Below, one piece after another: positions 1 through 11,141 of a DNA stretch of 64,000 nucleotides. The position numbers were made by a program, and so were the translations under genes. Numbering within the stretch: the stretch's first letter is position 1; every line of letters begins with the position of its first letter. The notes under the pieces were generated by a model that saw nothing but the letters and a program-made list of their open reading frames with translations, was not told the DNA's origin and ran no database searches. This stretch comes from Reticulitermes speratus (lineage: Eukaryota > Arthropoda > Insecta > Blattodea > Rhinotermitidae), in contig JAJKFL010000012.1 in NCBI GenBank assembly GCA_021186555.1, forward strand, positions 868,001 to 932,000, given 5' to 3'.

Positions 1-355
1 GGCACAATGACGCAACAATTTGGGTGACCTCATCGCTGGAACAGATGTTTACATCATTGTTGACCCACATTAAGACCCATTCACGGCTTATTGTTGATGT
101 CGTCGTCAGGGCAACCGCGAGTGTACCACGTCAGTGGCGTGCAGCGAAGTTTTCGACCTTTGTTGCCTTTATTCAAGGCTCACTCAGCGGTTCGCAATAA
201 TATCGCCGTGTACAGAATATCAGTGGCGTAGTGTATTATAGAGCTCTTATTAAAACTCTGGCCACGTGACGTCATATGACGAGCTGCCATAATATTCACG
301 TGCTATTCCACGGCCCCCTTTATTGGCCGTTTCTTCATTCTTGGAGCAAACCACT
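1..355. other. Intergenic sequence, nothing recognised
   Basis: I see no gene or mobile-element terminus before the MITE at 356. The only notable signal is the CRE/E-box string at 262-281. The 8 bases AAACCACT at 348-355 are the left target-site duplication of the next element. Confidence 0.5.
262..281 (+). promoter_or_regulatory. E-box plus CRE-like composite motif
   Basis: The 20-base string CCACGTGACGTCATATGACG contains an E-box (CACGTG) overlapping a full palindromic CRE (TGACGTCA). The same 20 bases occur on the opposite strand at 11807-11826. CREB/ATF and bHLH factors are known to bind such sites. Whether this is a regulatory site or part of an unrecognised dispersed repeat cannot be told here. 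Confidence 0.3.
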
Positions 356-753
356 CAGGGGCGCACCCAAGAGGGGCTGCCGGGCCGCATCCCCCCCCCC
401 CCAAAATCCCCCAAAACCGAAATTTAAAGAACAGATTTTGTAGATTTTATGATATCAAACGTTTTACGTGATTTACCCTTCAGCTGAAATCAGCCACTGA
501 CATCAGCTGATGACAGTACATTAGAATTTTGAAAACTAAATTAATAGAATAAAAAACAACAAGATAAGACACTGTGATTGAGTCATGTAACATGTAGTTA
601 TGTTTGTATGTATATAGATGTAGTTAGACAGTGTTATGTTGTACTTACGGCATGATTTTTATAACATAATTTTTAAAATCAAACACAAATTATATATAGC
701 CTCAGGGTCAGCCCCCCTCCCCCCCCCCATAAAAAACTCTGGGTGCGCACCTG
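356..753. mobile_element. Non-autonomous hAT MITE with perfect 8-bp TSD
   Basis: This 398-bp element starts CAGGGGCGCACCCA and ends TGGGTGCGCACCTG, which are inverted repeats with one mismatch over 14 bases. It is flanked by a perfect 8-bp direct repeat AAACCACT at 348-355 and 754-761. An 8-bp duplication and a CAGGG-type terminus are the hallmarks of hAT transposons. The interior is AT-rich with poly-C runs just inside both termini and has no meaningful reading frame, so it must have been moved by a transposase supplied from elsewhere. It is distinct from the hAT element at 51.8-54.9 kb, whose termini differ. Confidence 0.88.
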
Positions 754-1108
754 AAACCACTCGTTATTTGCATCTATGGTAATGCCCCCATCTGGTTGTG
801 CTACGCTCAATGCTCAACTGTTTCTTCGGCCTCAGCTAGTACCTCACAGTTATAAGAAATGTTAATTCGCCAAAGGCAGGCACTTACCAGAGAGCACAGA
901 GACAGGCAAACATTGTTACCATGACAACCGAGGCGTAAAAACACATACACAGTGAACACAACCTGGTAACAATAGTTACCGAACATCCAGCGTGTAAATG
1001 CGCTTTCCTACCAGAGGGCACACAACCCAGTAGCAATGATTAACATTGCAACCGTGGAGTGACACACTCAATCACACAGACCAGCGGTATGATATAGGTA
1101 GACAGTAC
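754..1108. other. Intergenic sequence, nothing recognised
   Basis: Apart from the right TSD at 754-761 I see no reading frame or repeat. Scattered GTTACC/GGTAAC words around 915-985 recall the 18-bp minisatellite at 1886 but do not form an array. Confidence 0.4.
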
Positions 1109-1223
1109 AAAGGTAAAGCAGGACAGGCCCTTAGGGTTCCAGGAGGTTGAGGCTCACAGATTTATAGACAATCGGCACATGAAGGTGGTAAGGTTGTCAG
1201 CCTTACGCACCGGCCGCCTTTAA
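1109..1223 (-). mobile_element. Truncated tRNA-type SINE (family C), 3' part
   Basis: This segment matches the 3' portion of the fuller SINE at 6404-6693. Shared stretches include the ...GACAATCGGCACAT... block, the GGTAAGGTTGTCAG block and CGCACCGGCCGCCTTTAA. The tRNA-like head is missing, as expected of a 5'-truncated retroposed copy. The element reads on the minus strand. Confidence 0.7.
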
Positions 1224-1885
1224 ATTTCTGAAGGCCCTGTGGTACATGACAGAAAGTTCAACAAATACTCAATAAACGGACAGACGGACGGACTACAAGC
1301 ATCTGCTGTTACAGTTTAAGCAAATAGCGCACAATTTGCAGCACTGGGTTCCGTGGTAACCCGCAGCATGATGGTGCCTCACTTGTTTGCCGCAGGTGCC
1401 CGCCATATAGTCCAAATTAGGAGATGCCAAGTCGCCCATCTGGTTGCCACCCAAGGTCGCAGGCTTGCGCACTTTCGCTCTGCGCTCTGCAGGACAGACA
1501 GACAGAGAGACAGACAGACAGTTGCGGAATGCACGTCCAGCAGGCGGCAGAAGACGCTGACACGACGCTGCTACGGTCTCTGGAATGTCTGCGGTGACAT
1601 CTCAGAGGCGCCTGGCGTGGAGATCAGTGACGTAACAGAATCGCTATGTGGTCAGAACTAACCGTCGGACTTAGCCGCCATTAAGTTAGGCGACTTCGCA
1701 AAGTTGCGAAAAGCGACTGTCAGCTTCGTCGTGTCTGTCCGTCCGTCCGCATGGAACAACTCGGAAGCGCCTGGATGGATTTTCGTGAAATTTTGTATTC
1801 GGGGTTTTACAGTGACACCTGTTGTGACAATCCGGGATTTGTTAAAATCAGACAAACATGACCTGCGAACATTTATGTCTGCTGT
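1224..1885. other. Intergenic sequence ending in a dispersed repeat
   Basis: A small CAGACAGA-type microsatellite lies at 1494-1522. From about 1658 the sequence becomes a dispersed-repeat type whose features recur elsewhere: GTCTGTCCGTCCGTCC followed by GATTTTCGTGAAA. The GATTTTC-G/A-TGAAAC word reappears at about 26.4 kb and 40.9-41.4 kb. No gene is supported. Confidence 0.4.
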
Positions 1886-2594
1886 GGTTACCTTTGTTAC
1901 CATTGTTACCTTTGTTACCATGGTTACCTTTGTTACCATGTTTATCTTTGTTACCATGGTTACCTTTGTTACCATTGTTACCTTTGTTACCATGGTTACC
2001 TTTGTTACCATGGTTACCTTTGTTACCATGGTTACCTTTGTTACAATGGTTACCTTTGTTACCATGGTTACCTTTGTTACAATGGTTACCTTTGTTACCA
2101 TGGTTACCTTTGTTACCATGGTTACCTTTGTTACCATGGTTACCTTTGTTACCATGGTTACCTTTGTTACCATGGTTACCTTTGTTACCATTGTTACCTT
2201 TGTTACCATTGTTACCTTTGTTACCATTGTTACCTTTGTTACCATGGTTACCTTTGTTACCATGGTTACCTTTGTTACCATTGTTACCTTTGTTACAATG
2301 GTTACCTTTGTTACCATGGTTACCTTTGTTACCATGGTTACCTTTGTTACCATTGTTACCTTTGTTACCATGGTTACCTTTGTTACAATGGTTACCTTTG
2401 TTACCATGGTTACCTTTGTTACCATGGTTACCTTTGTTACAATGGTTACCTTTGTTACAATGGTTACCTTTGTTACCATGGTTACCTTTGTTACCATTGT
2501 TACCTTTGTTACAATGGTTACCTTTGTTACCATGGTTACCTTTGTTACAATGGTTACCTTTGTTACCATTGTTACCTTTGTTACCATGGTTACC
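1886..2594. repeat. 18-bp minisatellite (GGTTACCTTTGTTACCAT)n
   Basis: About 39 head-to-tail copies of an 18-bp unit run for 709 bp. Variation is largely confined to two positions (CATGG, CATTG or CAATG at the junction), so the array is young or homogenised. The unit is a multiple of three and lacks stops in several frames, so it creates spurious frames of about 300 residues on both strands (repeating Met-Val-Thr-Lys-Val-Thr or Phe-Val-Thr). These are not genes. Confidence 0.95.
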
Positions 2595-2841
2595 AGCGTT
2601 CTTTGGTTGCTCTGGTTACGCCACGCGCCATGACAGTTGACGTCACAGTTTATTCAGCCATTAACACATGTGTATCGCTATGCAGCCCAGCTGTTCATTA
2701 CCACCAACACAAAATCCCATCAAAGTCGTCATATTTCAAGCACTTACACGCAGAATTCTCACCGCGAAGACCCAGTTTCAGTGCCGGAAGTCGTCATGTG
2801 AGGTGCGCGGTGGACGAGTGGCACTTCCGTCCGTCTTGGAG

Positions 2842-3055
2842 GATGAGCCAGAGTAGCTCAGTCAGTATAGTGATCAGGCTATGGCTGGACGATCTTGTTC
2901 CAAGCAGCGGCAAGATATTTTTTTCTCCTCCAAAACCACCTCCCACCTGGAGGTGAATTTGACCGCTTACCACCATCCACTGCCGATGTTAAGAATGAGT
3001 GGAACTACACCTCCGCTCCCACTACATGCCTTAATGGCACATAGCAAGGAACCTT
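2842..3055 (+). mobile_element. Degenerate tRNA-derived SINE (family B)
   Basis: The start resembles a tRNA head with an A-box (TAGCTCAGTCAGTATAGTGA) matching the better copy at 26091. The end keeps the family's AAGAATGAGTGGA-CTA-ACCTCC block. The central part, including the B-box, is strongly diverged (TTGTTCC replaces GGTTCGATTCC). It is an old insertion. Confidence 0.7.
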
Positions 3056-3709
3056 TCTGTTTTAAACCGCCCGTCGATATGGGGCCTATCTACCAGCTTC
3101 CGTAAGAACATAGCACAGTAAAGAACGCCTGTATTGCAGGGTGTGTTCAGGCCCTAACTGAAACAGCACGGTCGGCATAAAGTGCATATAAACTGCACGG
3201 GACACGCGATGTCACGGCTTCACGTGTCATGTCTCAGGACACGTGTCAGTGCGACACTAGCCGAAACATTCGGAGTGTCAGCTGTGACTCCACGCGGATT
3301 GATGCCGCAGATGACAAATACGGCACCAGACAGCAATTAGGGCGTCGAGTTAAGCTCCACACACTCTTAAATAACACCAGATCTTGACGGGCGTAAGTGT
3401 TCGGCTTCAAGTCTTAGCCGCTTTAACCCCGGAAGAAGAGTCTGCGGTACCGACTGAATAGGGGACTGGGTAGGCTTCACAGACGGCATGGAAGTTTCGG
3501 AGAAGAGAGAAATATTTTGTTCCTGCGCGGACGTAAGAAAGACTGTCTCTGGGATACGAACCTGAGACGTTAAGGTGTCACTTGCACTACTGTTGAACTG
3601 TCATTGGTAAGTTTAGTTGTGTGACGGAGGTACTGCAGTGCTGGCTAGCTGCTGTGCTGCCGGCTGTGCCAGACGGATAGAGACTGAACTAATGAACTGT
3701 TAGCACTTC
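3056..3709. other. Intergenic sequence, nothing recognised
   Basis: No open frame of note, no terminal repeats and no tandem array are seen. GACACGTGTC-type words cluster at 3225-3255. Confidence 0.4.
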
Positions 3710-5595
3710 AAAGCCCAGTGGTTACTATATGTACCACCACGTTTAACATTCAACAATTCTACGTTCTGCCCACACAGTGTATTTATGTGTTTTGTGTGGA
3801 TCTCAGAACAAACAGCGATTATTTCACTGTACAACATTAACTGACTGGTTTGTATAACTGAGACGGAGTGTGTTTACTGCGCGGTACGGACTGTATTTAT
3901 GTGTTTTGTGTGGATCTCAGAACAAACAGCGATTATTTCACTGTACAGCATTAACTGACTGGTTTGTATAACTGAGAGGGAGTGTGTTTACTGCGCGGTA
4001 CGGACTGTATTTATGTGTTTTGTGTGGATCTCAGAACAAACAGCGATTATTTCACTGTACAGCATTAACTGACTGGTTTGTATAACTGAGACGGAGTGTG
4101 TTTACTGCGCGGTACGGACTGTATTTATGTGTTTTGTGTGGATCTCAGAACAAACAGCGATTATTTCACTGTACAACATTAACTGACTGGTTTGTATAGC
4201 TGAGACGGAGTGTGTTTACTGCGCGGTACGGACTGTATTTATGTGTTTTGTGTGGATCTCAGAACAAACAGCGATTATTTCACTGTACAGCATTAACTGA
4301 CTGGTTTGTATAACTGAGAGGGAGTGTGTTTACTGCGCGGTACGGACTGTATTTATGTGTTTTGTGTGGATCTCAGAACAAACAGCGATTATTTCACTGT
4401 ACAACATTAACTGACTGGTTTGTATAACTGAGACGGAGTGTGTTTACTGCGCGGTACGAGCTGAGTCTTATATATAATTGAGGTTAATGTTAGTCTGTGG
4501 TTACTATATGTACCACCATGTTTAACATTCAGCAATTCTACGTTCTGCCCACACAGTGTATTTATGTGTTCTGTGTGGATCTCAGAACAAACAGCGATTA
4601 TTTCACTGTACAACATTAACTGACTGGTTTGTATAACTGAGACGGAGTGTGTTTACTGCGCGGTACGGACTGTATTTATGTGTTTTGTGTGGATCTCAGA
4701 ACAAACAGCGATTATTTCACTGTACAACATTAACTGACTGGTTTGTATAACTGAGACGGAGTGTGTTTACTGCGCGGTACGGACTGTATTTATGTGTTTT
4801 GTGTGGATCTCAGAACAAACAGCGATTATTTCACTGTACAACATTAACCGACTGGTTTGTATAACTGAGACGGAGTGTGTTTACTGCGCGGTACGGACTG
4901 TATTTATGTGTTTTGTGTGGATCTCAGAACAAACAGCGATTATTTCACTGTACAACATTAACTGACTGGTTTGTATAACTGAGACGGAGTGTGTTTACTG
5001 CGCGGTACGAGCTGAGTCTTATATATAATTGAGGTTAATGTTAGTCTGTGGTTACTATATGTACCACCATGTTTAACATTCAGCAATTCTACGTTCTGCC
5101 CACACAGTGTATTTATGTGTTCTGTGTGGATCTCAGAACAAACAGCGATTATTTCACTGTACAACATTAACTGACTGCTTTGTATAACTGAGACGGAGTG
5201 TGTTTACTGCGCGGTACGGACTGTATTTATGTGTTTTGTGTGGATCTCAGAACAAACAGCGATTATTTCACTGTACAACATTAACTGACTGGTTTGTATA
5301 ACTGAGACGGAGTGTGTTTACTGCGCGGTACGGACTGTATTTATGTGTTTTGTGTGGATCTCAGAACAAACAGCGATTATTTCACTGTACAACATTAACT
5401 GACTGGTTTGTATAACTGAGACGGAGTGTGTTTACTGCGCGGTACGGACTGTATTTATGTGTTTTGTGTGGATCTCAGAACAAACAGCGATTATTTCACT
5501 GTACAACATTAACTGACTGCTTTGTATAACTGAGACGGAGTGTGTTTACTGCGCGGTACGGACTGAGTCTTTATATATAATTTCGAGGGTCTTCA
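3710..5595 (-). mobile_element. LTR-like composite, three tandem blocks of 114-bp units
   Basis: Three head-to-tail blocks each contain a leader (GTTTAACATTCA-CAATTCTACG..., about 65 bp), a run of 114-bp units (6, 4 and 4) and a tail with TATATATAA. Blocks 2 and 3 repeat at exactly 551 bp. Read on the minus strand, each block starts near a TATA box (tail), runs through the 114-bp units and ends ...GTTAAACA followed by TGGTGGTACATA. That arrangement resembles an LTR ending in CA next to a TGG-type primer-binding site. The same architecture is found at 9646-10177 and 27461-29356. I see no gag or pol. The LTR reading is inference; the repeat structure is directly visible. Confidence 0.75.
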
Positions 5596-5604
5596 AGTTC
5601 TAAG

Positions 5605-5845
5605 GCCGTGCCATGGCTCAGGCGGTCAGTCGCCGGCCTATCACCGCGTAGGCCCGGGTTCGATCCCCGGTCAGTCCAAGTGAGATTTGTAATGAAAAAA
5701 GTGGCACTGGGACAGATTTCTCTCCCAGTACTTCAGTTTCCCCCTGTCAGAACCATTTCACCAATGCTCCGTATTCATCTTCATCTACTTGTTTCTCTTA
5801 CCAGAAGGACAAACGGGTGAAGCCTGGGAACCTTCAAAAAAGCGA
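5605..5845 (+). mobile_element. tRNA-derived SINE (family A)
   Basis: A tRNA-like head (GCCGTGCCATGGCTCAGGCG) carries an A-box (TGGCTCAGGCGG) and an intact B-box (GGTTCGATCCC at about 5658), consistent with an internal Pol III promoter. A non-tRNA body follows (AAGTGGCACTGGGACAG...). A reverse-oriented relative lies at 14749-14931. The anticodon arm does not fold as a normal tRNA, so this is not a tRNA gene. Confidence 0.85.
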
Positions 5846-6403
5846 TGCTCTTTTAGAAATCGGCGCGCTTTGGACAGACAAGTACATTAACTTGTTTGGT
5901 GCTCTACAACAACAAATTAGACTCCACTGTACCTGCTTATAAATAAGGAACACACACACCCAAGTCACGCACAGTGCTCGTTACGTACCTACAATACGCA
6001 TTTTCCGTCTACAGAACCGAATTCTCTTCTCTCGTGACACAAACTGCCTCACAAACTGACATTCTCCTGTCTCAACGACACTCCACAATGCCCCAACAAT
6101 ATGGCGTTCTGTCTAGCAGCTGCACTCCGTCCATTGTCAATGCCAGATACAGTACAGTGCTGCCATCTCACTCCCCCGCGCACAACACACGCATATTAAA
6201 CAAAACACGCACTTCCTGCACGCAATTAATTGTTGTGGCTGCGAGCTGAATACCGAATATCATCACTGCATAAGGAATTGCTTGGATAACTGTTAAAGAA
6301 GTTCAACTAGACGCCATTTTGAAGGTAACGTTATAGATTGTCACACATGTTTATACTCTAGACACTACCGCGATTTGTAGACGTCAAAATAGTTTGAAAT
6401 TGA
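5846..6403. other. Intergenic sequence, nothing recognised
   Basis: A 91-codon open frame at 5974-6249 has no recognisable motif and looks like chance. No repeats were noted. Confidence 0.4.
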
Positions 6404-6693
6404 AAAGGTAAAGGTAAAGGTAAGGCAATCCCATTACAGGCCTTGACAGGCTCCCAGATACCTAGACAATCGGCACATTCTAGTGGTAAGGTTGTCAGCT
6501 CTACGCACCGGCCGCCTTTAACCCCCAGGAAACATTCCCGGTACTCATTTATGTTAGATGCTGAGTCGACCCCAGGGCCATAGTGCGACCGAAACGATTA
6601 TGTCAATGAAACATTCCAATGACACCTTCGGGAATCGAACCCGCGACCTTCCGGCTTGTAGCGCAGTGCCTCAACCAACTGCGCCACCGTGCC
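6404..6693 (-). mobile_element. Full-length tRNA-derived SINE (family C)
   Basis: On the minus strand it begins GGCACGGTGGCGCAGTTGG (A-box), carries a B-box GGTTCGATTCC, and ends in a short repeated tail TTACCTTTACCTTT. Length is about 290 bp. The head ends at 6693, directly against a poly-C tract on the plus strand. A truncated sister copy is at 1109-1223. Confidence 0.87.
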
Positions 6694-6799
6694 CCCCCCC
6701 CCCTATATATTCACCGTTCGAAAAAATATTATAATAATATTTAACAAAGCACATTTGTTTACAACAAAGGATCGCATTACACCTTCTTCCATTTGCTTA

Positions 6800-6855
6800 C
6801 AGTGCCATTTACGACATGTTTCGACCTGTGCTCGGTCATCATCAGGGCAATCCTT
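6800..6855 (-). ncRNA. Hammerhead-ribozyme-like motif
   Basis: On the minus strand the parts occur in order: CTGATGA (6839-6845), one extra T, a 4-bp stem GACC/GGTC with a 7-base loop, GAAA (6819-6822), a tiny stem-loop C-AT-G, then GTC (6813-6815), a canonical NUH cleavage triplet. Stem I is weakly paired. Minimal type I hammerheads with very short stem III are known in Penelope-like elements, and this layout resembles them. The core is complete but activity is uncertain because of the poor stem I. Confidence 0.45.
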
Positions 6856-6960
6856 CTTATAGAACATTGGATATTACTGCTGGGCTTACATTTGTATCAT
6901 ACATGTGGTGGAATGTAACATTGTGCAGATTGTTATGTGTCAGATTTACATTACGGTCGG

Positions 6961-7012
6961 TGTTACATATGTAACATATGTAACATATGTTACATATGTA
7001 TATGTAACATAT
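6961..7012. repeat. Palindromic TGTAACATA short tandem repeat
   Basis: Runs of TGTTACATA and its complement TATGTAACA alternate, giving a self-complementary 52-bp tract that directly adjoins the start of the 151-bp satellite at 7013. Confidence 0.85.
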
Positions 7013-9013
7013 ATTCCAGAAGACTTAAATATTCAGCACCACCGCTGAGATAACCTTACATAGCTGACGAACTGAAGAACTTGGGTGTCAGGGTCAGTCT
7101 AATTTTTTGGACGAACCTTCGAAACGTCGGGAGTTATTCACCCAACGACACGATGTCACATTCCAGAAGACTTAAATAGTCAGCACCACCGCTGAGATAA
7201 CCTGAGATAGCTGACGAACTGAAGAACTTGGGTGTCAGGGTCAGTCAGTCTAATTTTTTGGACGAACCTTCGAAACGTCGGGAGTTATTCACCCAACGAC
7301 ACGGTGTCATATTCCAGAAGACTTAAATAGTCAGCACCACCGCTGAGATAACCTGAGATAGCTGACGAACTGAAGAACTTGGGTGTCAGGGTCAGTCAGT
7401 CTAATTTTTTGGACGAACCTTCGAAACGTCGGGAGTTATTCACCCAACGACACGGTGTCATATTCCAGAAGACTTAAATAGTCAGCACCACCGCTGAGAT
7501 AACCTGAGATAGCTGACGAACTGAAGAACTTGGGTGTCAGGGTCAGTCAGTCTAATATTTTGGACGAACCTTCGAAACGTCGGGAGTTATTCACCCAACG
7601 ACACGGTGTCATATTCCAGAAGACTTAAATAGTCAGCACCACCGCTGAGATAACCTGAGATAGCTGACGAACTGAAGAACTTGGGTGTCAGGGTCAGTCA
7701 GTCTAATTTTTTGGACGAACCTTCGAAACGTCGGGAGTTATTCACCCAACGACACGGTGTCATATTCCAGAAGACTTAAATAGTCAGCACCACCGCTGAG
7801 ATAACCTGAGATAGCTGACGAACTGAAGAACTTGGGTGTCAGGGTCAGTCAGTCTAATATTTTGGACGAACCTTCGAAACGTCGGGAGTTATTCACCCAA
7901 CGACACGGTGTCATATTCCAGAAGACTTAAATAGTCAGCACCACCGCTGAGATAACCTGAGATAGCTGACGAACTGAAGAACTTGGGTGTCAGGGTCAGT
8001 CAGTCTAATTTTTTGGACGAACCTTCGAAACGTCGGGAGTTATTCACCCAACGACACGGTGTCATATTCCAGAAGACTTAAATAGTCAGCACCACCGCTG
8101 AGATAACCTGAGATAGCTGACGAACTGAAGAACTTGGGTGTCAGGGTCAGTCAGTCTAATTTTTTGGACAAACCTTCGAAACGTCGGGAGTTATTCACCC
8201 AACGACACGGTGTCATATTCCAGAAGACTTAAATAGTCAGCACCACCGCTGAGATAACCTGAGATAGCTGACGAACTGAAGAACTTGGGTGTCAGGGTCA
8301 GTCAGTCTAATTTTTTGGACGAACCTTCGAAACGTCGGGAGTTATTCACCCAACGACACGATGTCACATTCCAGAAGACTTAAATATTCAGCACCACCGC
8401 TGAGATAACCTGAGATAGCTGACGAACTGAAAAATTTGGGTGTCAGGGTCAGTCAGTCTAATTTTTTGGACGAACCTTCGAAACGTCGGGAGTTATTCTC
8501 CCAACGACACGATGTCATATTCCAGAAGACTTAAATATTCAGCACCACCGCTGAGATAACCTGAGATAGCTAACGAACTGAAGAACTTGAGTGTCAGGGT
8601 CAGTCAGTCTAATTTTTTGGACGAACCTTCGAAACGTCGGGAGTTATCCACCCAACGACACGATGTCACATTCCAGAAGACTTAAATATTCAGCACCACC
8701 GCTGAGATAACCTGAGATAGCTGACGAACTGAAGAACTTGGGTGTCAGGGTCAGTCAGTCTAATTTTTTGGACGAACCTTCGAAACGTCGGGAGTTATTC
8801 ACCCAACGACACGCTGTCACATTCCAGAAGACTTAAATAGTCAGCACCACCGCTGAGATAACCTGAGATAGCTGACGAACTGAAGAACTTGGGTGTCAGG
8901 GTCAGTCTAATTTTTTGGACGAACCTTCGAAACGTCGGGAGTTATTCACCCAACGACACGATGTCACATCCCAGAAGACTTAAATATTCAGCACCACTGC
9001 TGAGATAACCTCA
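7013..9013. repeat. 151-bp satellite array, about 13 copies
   Basis: A unit beginning ATTCCAGAAGACTTAAATA and ending with CACCCAACGACACGGTGTC repeats every 151 bp (starts at 7013, 7160, 7311, 7462, 7613...). Two copies are a few bases shorter because one GTCA is missing. Each unit holds the small inverted repeat GACAC-G-GTGTC and the words CTGAAGA and CGAAACGTCGGGAG. Diverged single relatives of the unit exist at about 20500-20555 and 45905-46110, so the satellite seems to be an amplified part of a dispersed repeat. No gene is present. Confidence 0.95.
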
Positions 9014-9645
9014 AATCTCGCATAGTTAAGCTTCTCTGAAACTATCGTGCCAGTCTATAATCTGAGATAATGAACGCCTCGTTAATCAGCCATAAATAAA
9101 ATACACACACTAACGTACTCACCAGTAACTGACAGCCGGCTGCATGATGTGACAAATTTGTGAACAAGTAATACTGAAGTGTGAGAAATTCTGAAGAAAT
9201 GTTTACATTATTGTGCCCATAACACCACCCATAGTTTTAGTAACAGCGTAAGCACATGTAGTCACTAGTAGCCAATAACCTATCTTCACAGTGACGGCGA
9301 TAAACCAGCACGAACTTTCCTTGTCAAGCTGCACGATATCCAGCCACAGGCGCTAAACGTTTGTACTAGCATTCACTCGCTAACAGCACACGCAGGGAAC
9401 AGATGTGAGTTCTAACGCAGGTGCCAAGTAATTTGTAAAACTGTCCGTTCTTATTCCAATAATTTGATCTTCAGTCTACCATACACACAAAAACCGCTGT
9501 AGAAACAGAAGAAATGCGAAGCATGAACGAGCGCAATACATGTGACAAACTTCAAACCGGGTGGTTTCCATAAGTCTCTGTATATTTTCTCTCGCTACTG
9601 AGTGATTCGAGCCTTGGCCTTCTGTGATCGTCACTTGCTGCTAGC
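9014..9645. other. Intergenic sequence, nothing recognised
   Basis: No frame, terminal repeat or array is seen between the satellite and the 114-bp composite. Confidence 0.4.
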
Positions 9646-10177
9646 GTTTAACATTCACAAATTCTACGTTCTGCCCACACAGTGTATTTATGTGTTTTGT
9701 GTGGATCTCAGAACAAACAGCGATTATTTCACTGCACAACATTAACTGACTGGTTTGTATAACTGAGACGGAGTGTGTTTACTGCGCGGTACGGACTGTA
9801 TTTATGTGTTTTGTGTGGATCTCAGAACAAACAGCGATTATTTCACTGTACAACATTAACTGACTGGTTTGTATAACTGAGACGGAGTGTGTTTACTGCG
9901 CGGTACGGACTGTATTTATGTGTTTTGTGTGGATCTCAGAACAAACAGCGATTATTTCACTGTACAGCATTAACTGACTGGTTTGTATAACTGAGACGGA
10001 GTGTGTTTTACTGCGCGGTACGGACTGTATATATGTGTTTTGTGTGGATCTCAGAACAAACAGCGATTATTTCACTGTACAGCATTAACTGACTGGTTTG
10101 TATAACTGAGACGGTGTGTGTTTACTGCGCGGTACGGACTGAGTCTTTATATAATTTAGGTTAATCTTAAGTCTTCA
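9646..10177 (-). mobile_element. LTR-like composite, single block with four 114-bp units
   Basis: A short leader (GTTTAACATTCACAAATTC) leads into four 114-bp units and a tail ending ...TTTATATAATTTAGGTTAATC and GTCTTCA. The block lacks the AAAGCCCAGTGGTTACTATA segment that precedes the other two loci, so its left edge defines where the repeated element stops. It would fit a solo LTR reading TGAAGAC...GTTTAAC-complement on the minus strand. I could not find a convincing target-site duplication. Confidence 0.65.
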
Positions 10178-10602
10178 ATGTGGTTCACAAGCCGATCTAG
10201 TTTATTTCTGCTGGTTTAATTTAATTTACACAAATTCAGTATCGAACTCAATATCGAACGTGAAGTCATCGCAATTTACTGGTTAAAACTTCTATTTCGT
10301 GCACATGAGACCAATGTTTCGATTCTAAGCACAAGGGCCAACCGTCCTAACACATTTTCCTGGTTTTCCTTAGTCACTCCACACAAATGCAAGGATATTA
10401 CATAAAAACAAACCACATGCATTCCATGTCATGGTTATCCTCCTAGCTTATGCAGTTGAGAAAGCATCATTAAATAAATTAATAATAAGTTTTGCCTTCA
10501 TAACTTTCAACGCAGTTCTTGTGGCACAAACAATGTCAGTGACATTCTTTAGATATAGTCGTTTCGTGAACTGCAAAGCACCAAGATTCCAGTGTCACAG
10601 TC
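10178..10602. other. Intergenic sequence, nothing recognised
   Basis: AT-rich single-copy-looking sequence without recognised features. Confidence 0.4.
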
Positions 10603-10787
10603 ACAAACAGAGACATCTGTCAAGCGACTCCTCAACTGCATTCCCGTGTCATAAACAGAGACATCTATCAAGCGACTCCTCAACTGCATTCCCGTGTCAT
10701 AAACAGAGACATCTATCAAGCGACTCCTCAACTGCATTCCCGTGTCATAAACAGAGACATCTATCAAGCGACTCCTCAACTGCATTC
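10603..10787. repeat. 48-bp minisatellite, four copies
   Basis: A 48-bp unit (CAGAGACATCTATCAAGCG...) repeats four times with almost no divergence. It is divisible by three and sits inside small open frames on both strands that are not otherwise gene-like. Confidence 0.92.
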
Positions 10788-11141
10788 CTCACGAACATCA
10801 ATAGGGTCCCATTTTACGAATATTTCACGCTGAAATTGATGGAATGCATACAGAAAAATGTACTAACACAGTGAGGAAATTATACACACTGGCTTGTGCG
10901 TTATATTGCCATCACATCAAAGAATGTATACAAACTACGTAAGAATGAGCTGTGCAATTTCAATTCGTCACATTCGTATTGTTAGTGAGGACAAATTAAT
11001 AACGAAATTGGAAGAGAAGGCCATGTAAGAAGCACGAGGAAAATACACACTGTAGTATCTCGATGTTCGTGATGCATTGGGACTGATAAAGCCGGCCGTG
11101 ACACTGCAATCCTTCTTCAACAGAGAGCGCTAATTGGGATA
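10788..11141. other. Intergenic sequence, nothing recognised
   Basis: Nothing recognised. Positions 11140-11141 are the TA target-site duplication of the next element. Confidence 0.4.

Noticed and set aside
1658..2640. Open frames of about 300 residues on both strands
   Set aside because: They are produced by the stop-free 18-bp minisatellite; the short unique ends have no known domain.
5605..5690. tRNA gene
   Set aside because: A- and B-boxes are present but the cloverleaf does not fold well and a SINE body with other copies follows; the same applies at 6693 (minus) and 26091.
7013..9013. CRISPR array
   Set aside because: Units are fully repeated with no unique spacers, and the DNA is eukaryotic. 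The same holds for the other arrays.
7013..9013. Hammerhead ribozyme in the 151-bp satellite
   Set aside because: CTGACGA/CTGAAGA and CGAAACGTC occur but no consistent stem II or stem I could be drawn; kept only as something to test.
10431..10874. 147-residue frame
   Set aside because: Half of it is the 48-bp minisatellite and the remainder has no recognised motif.
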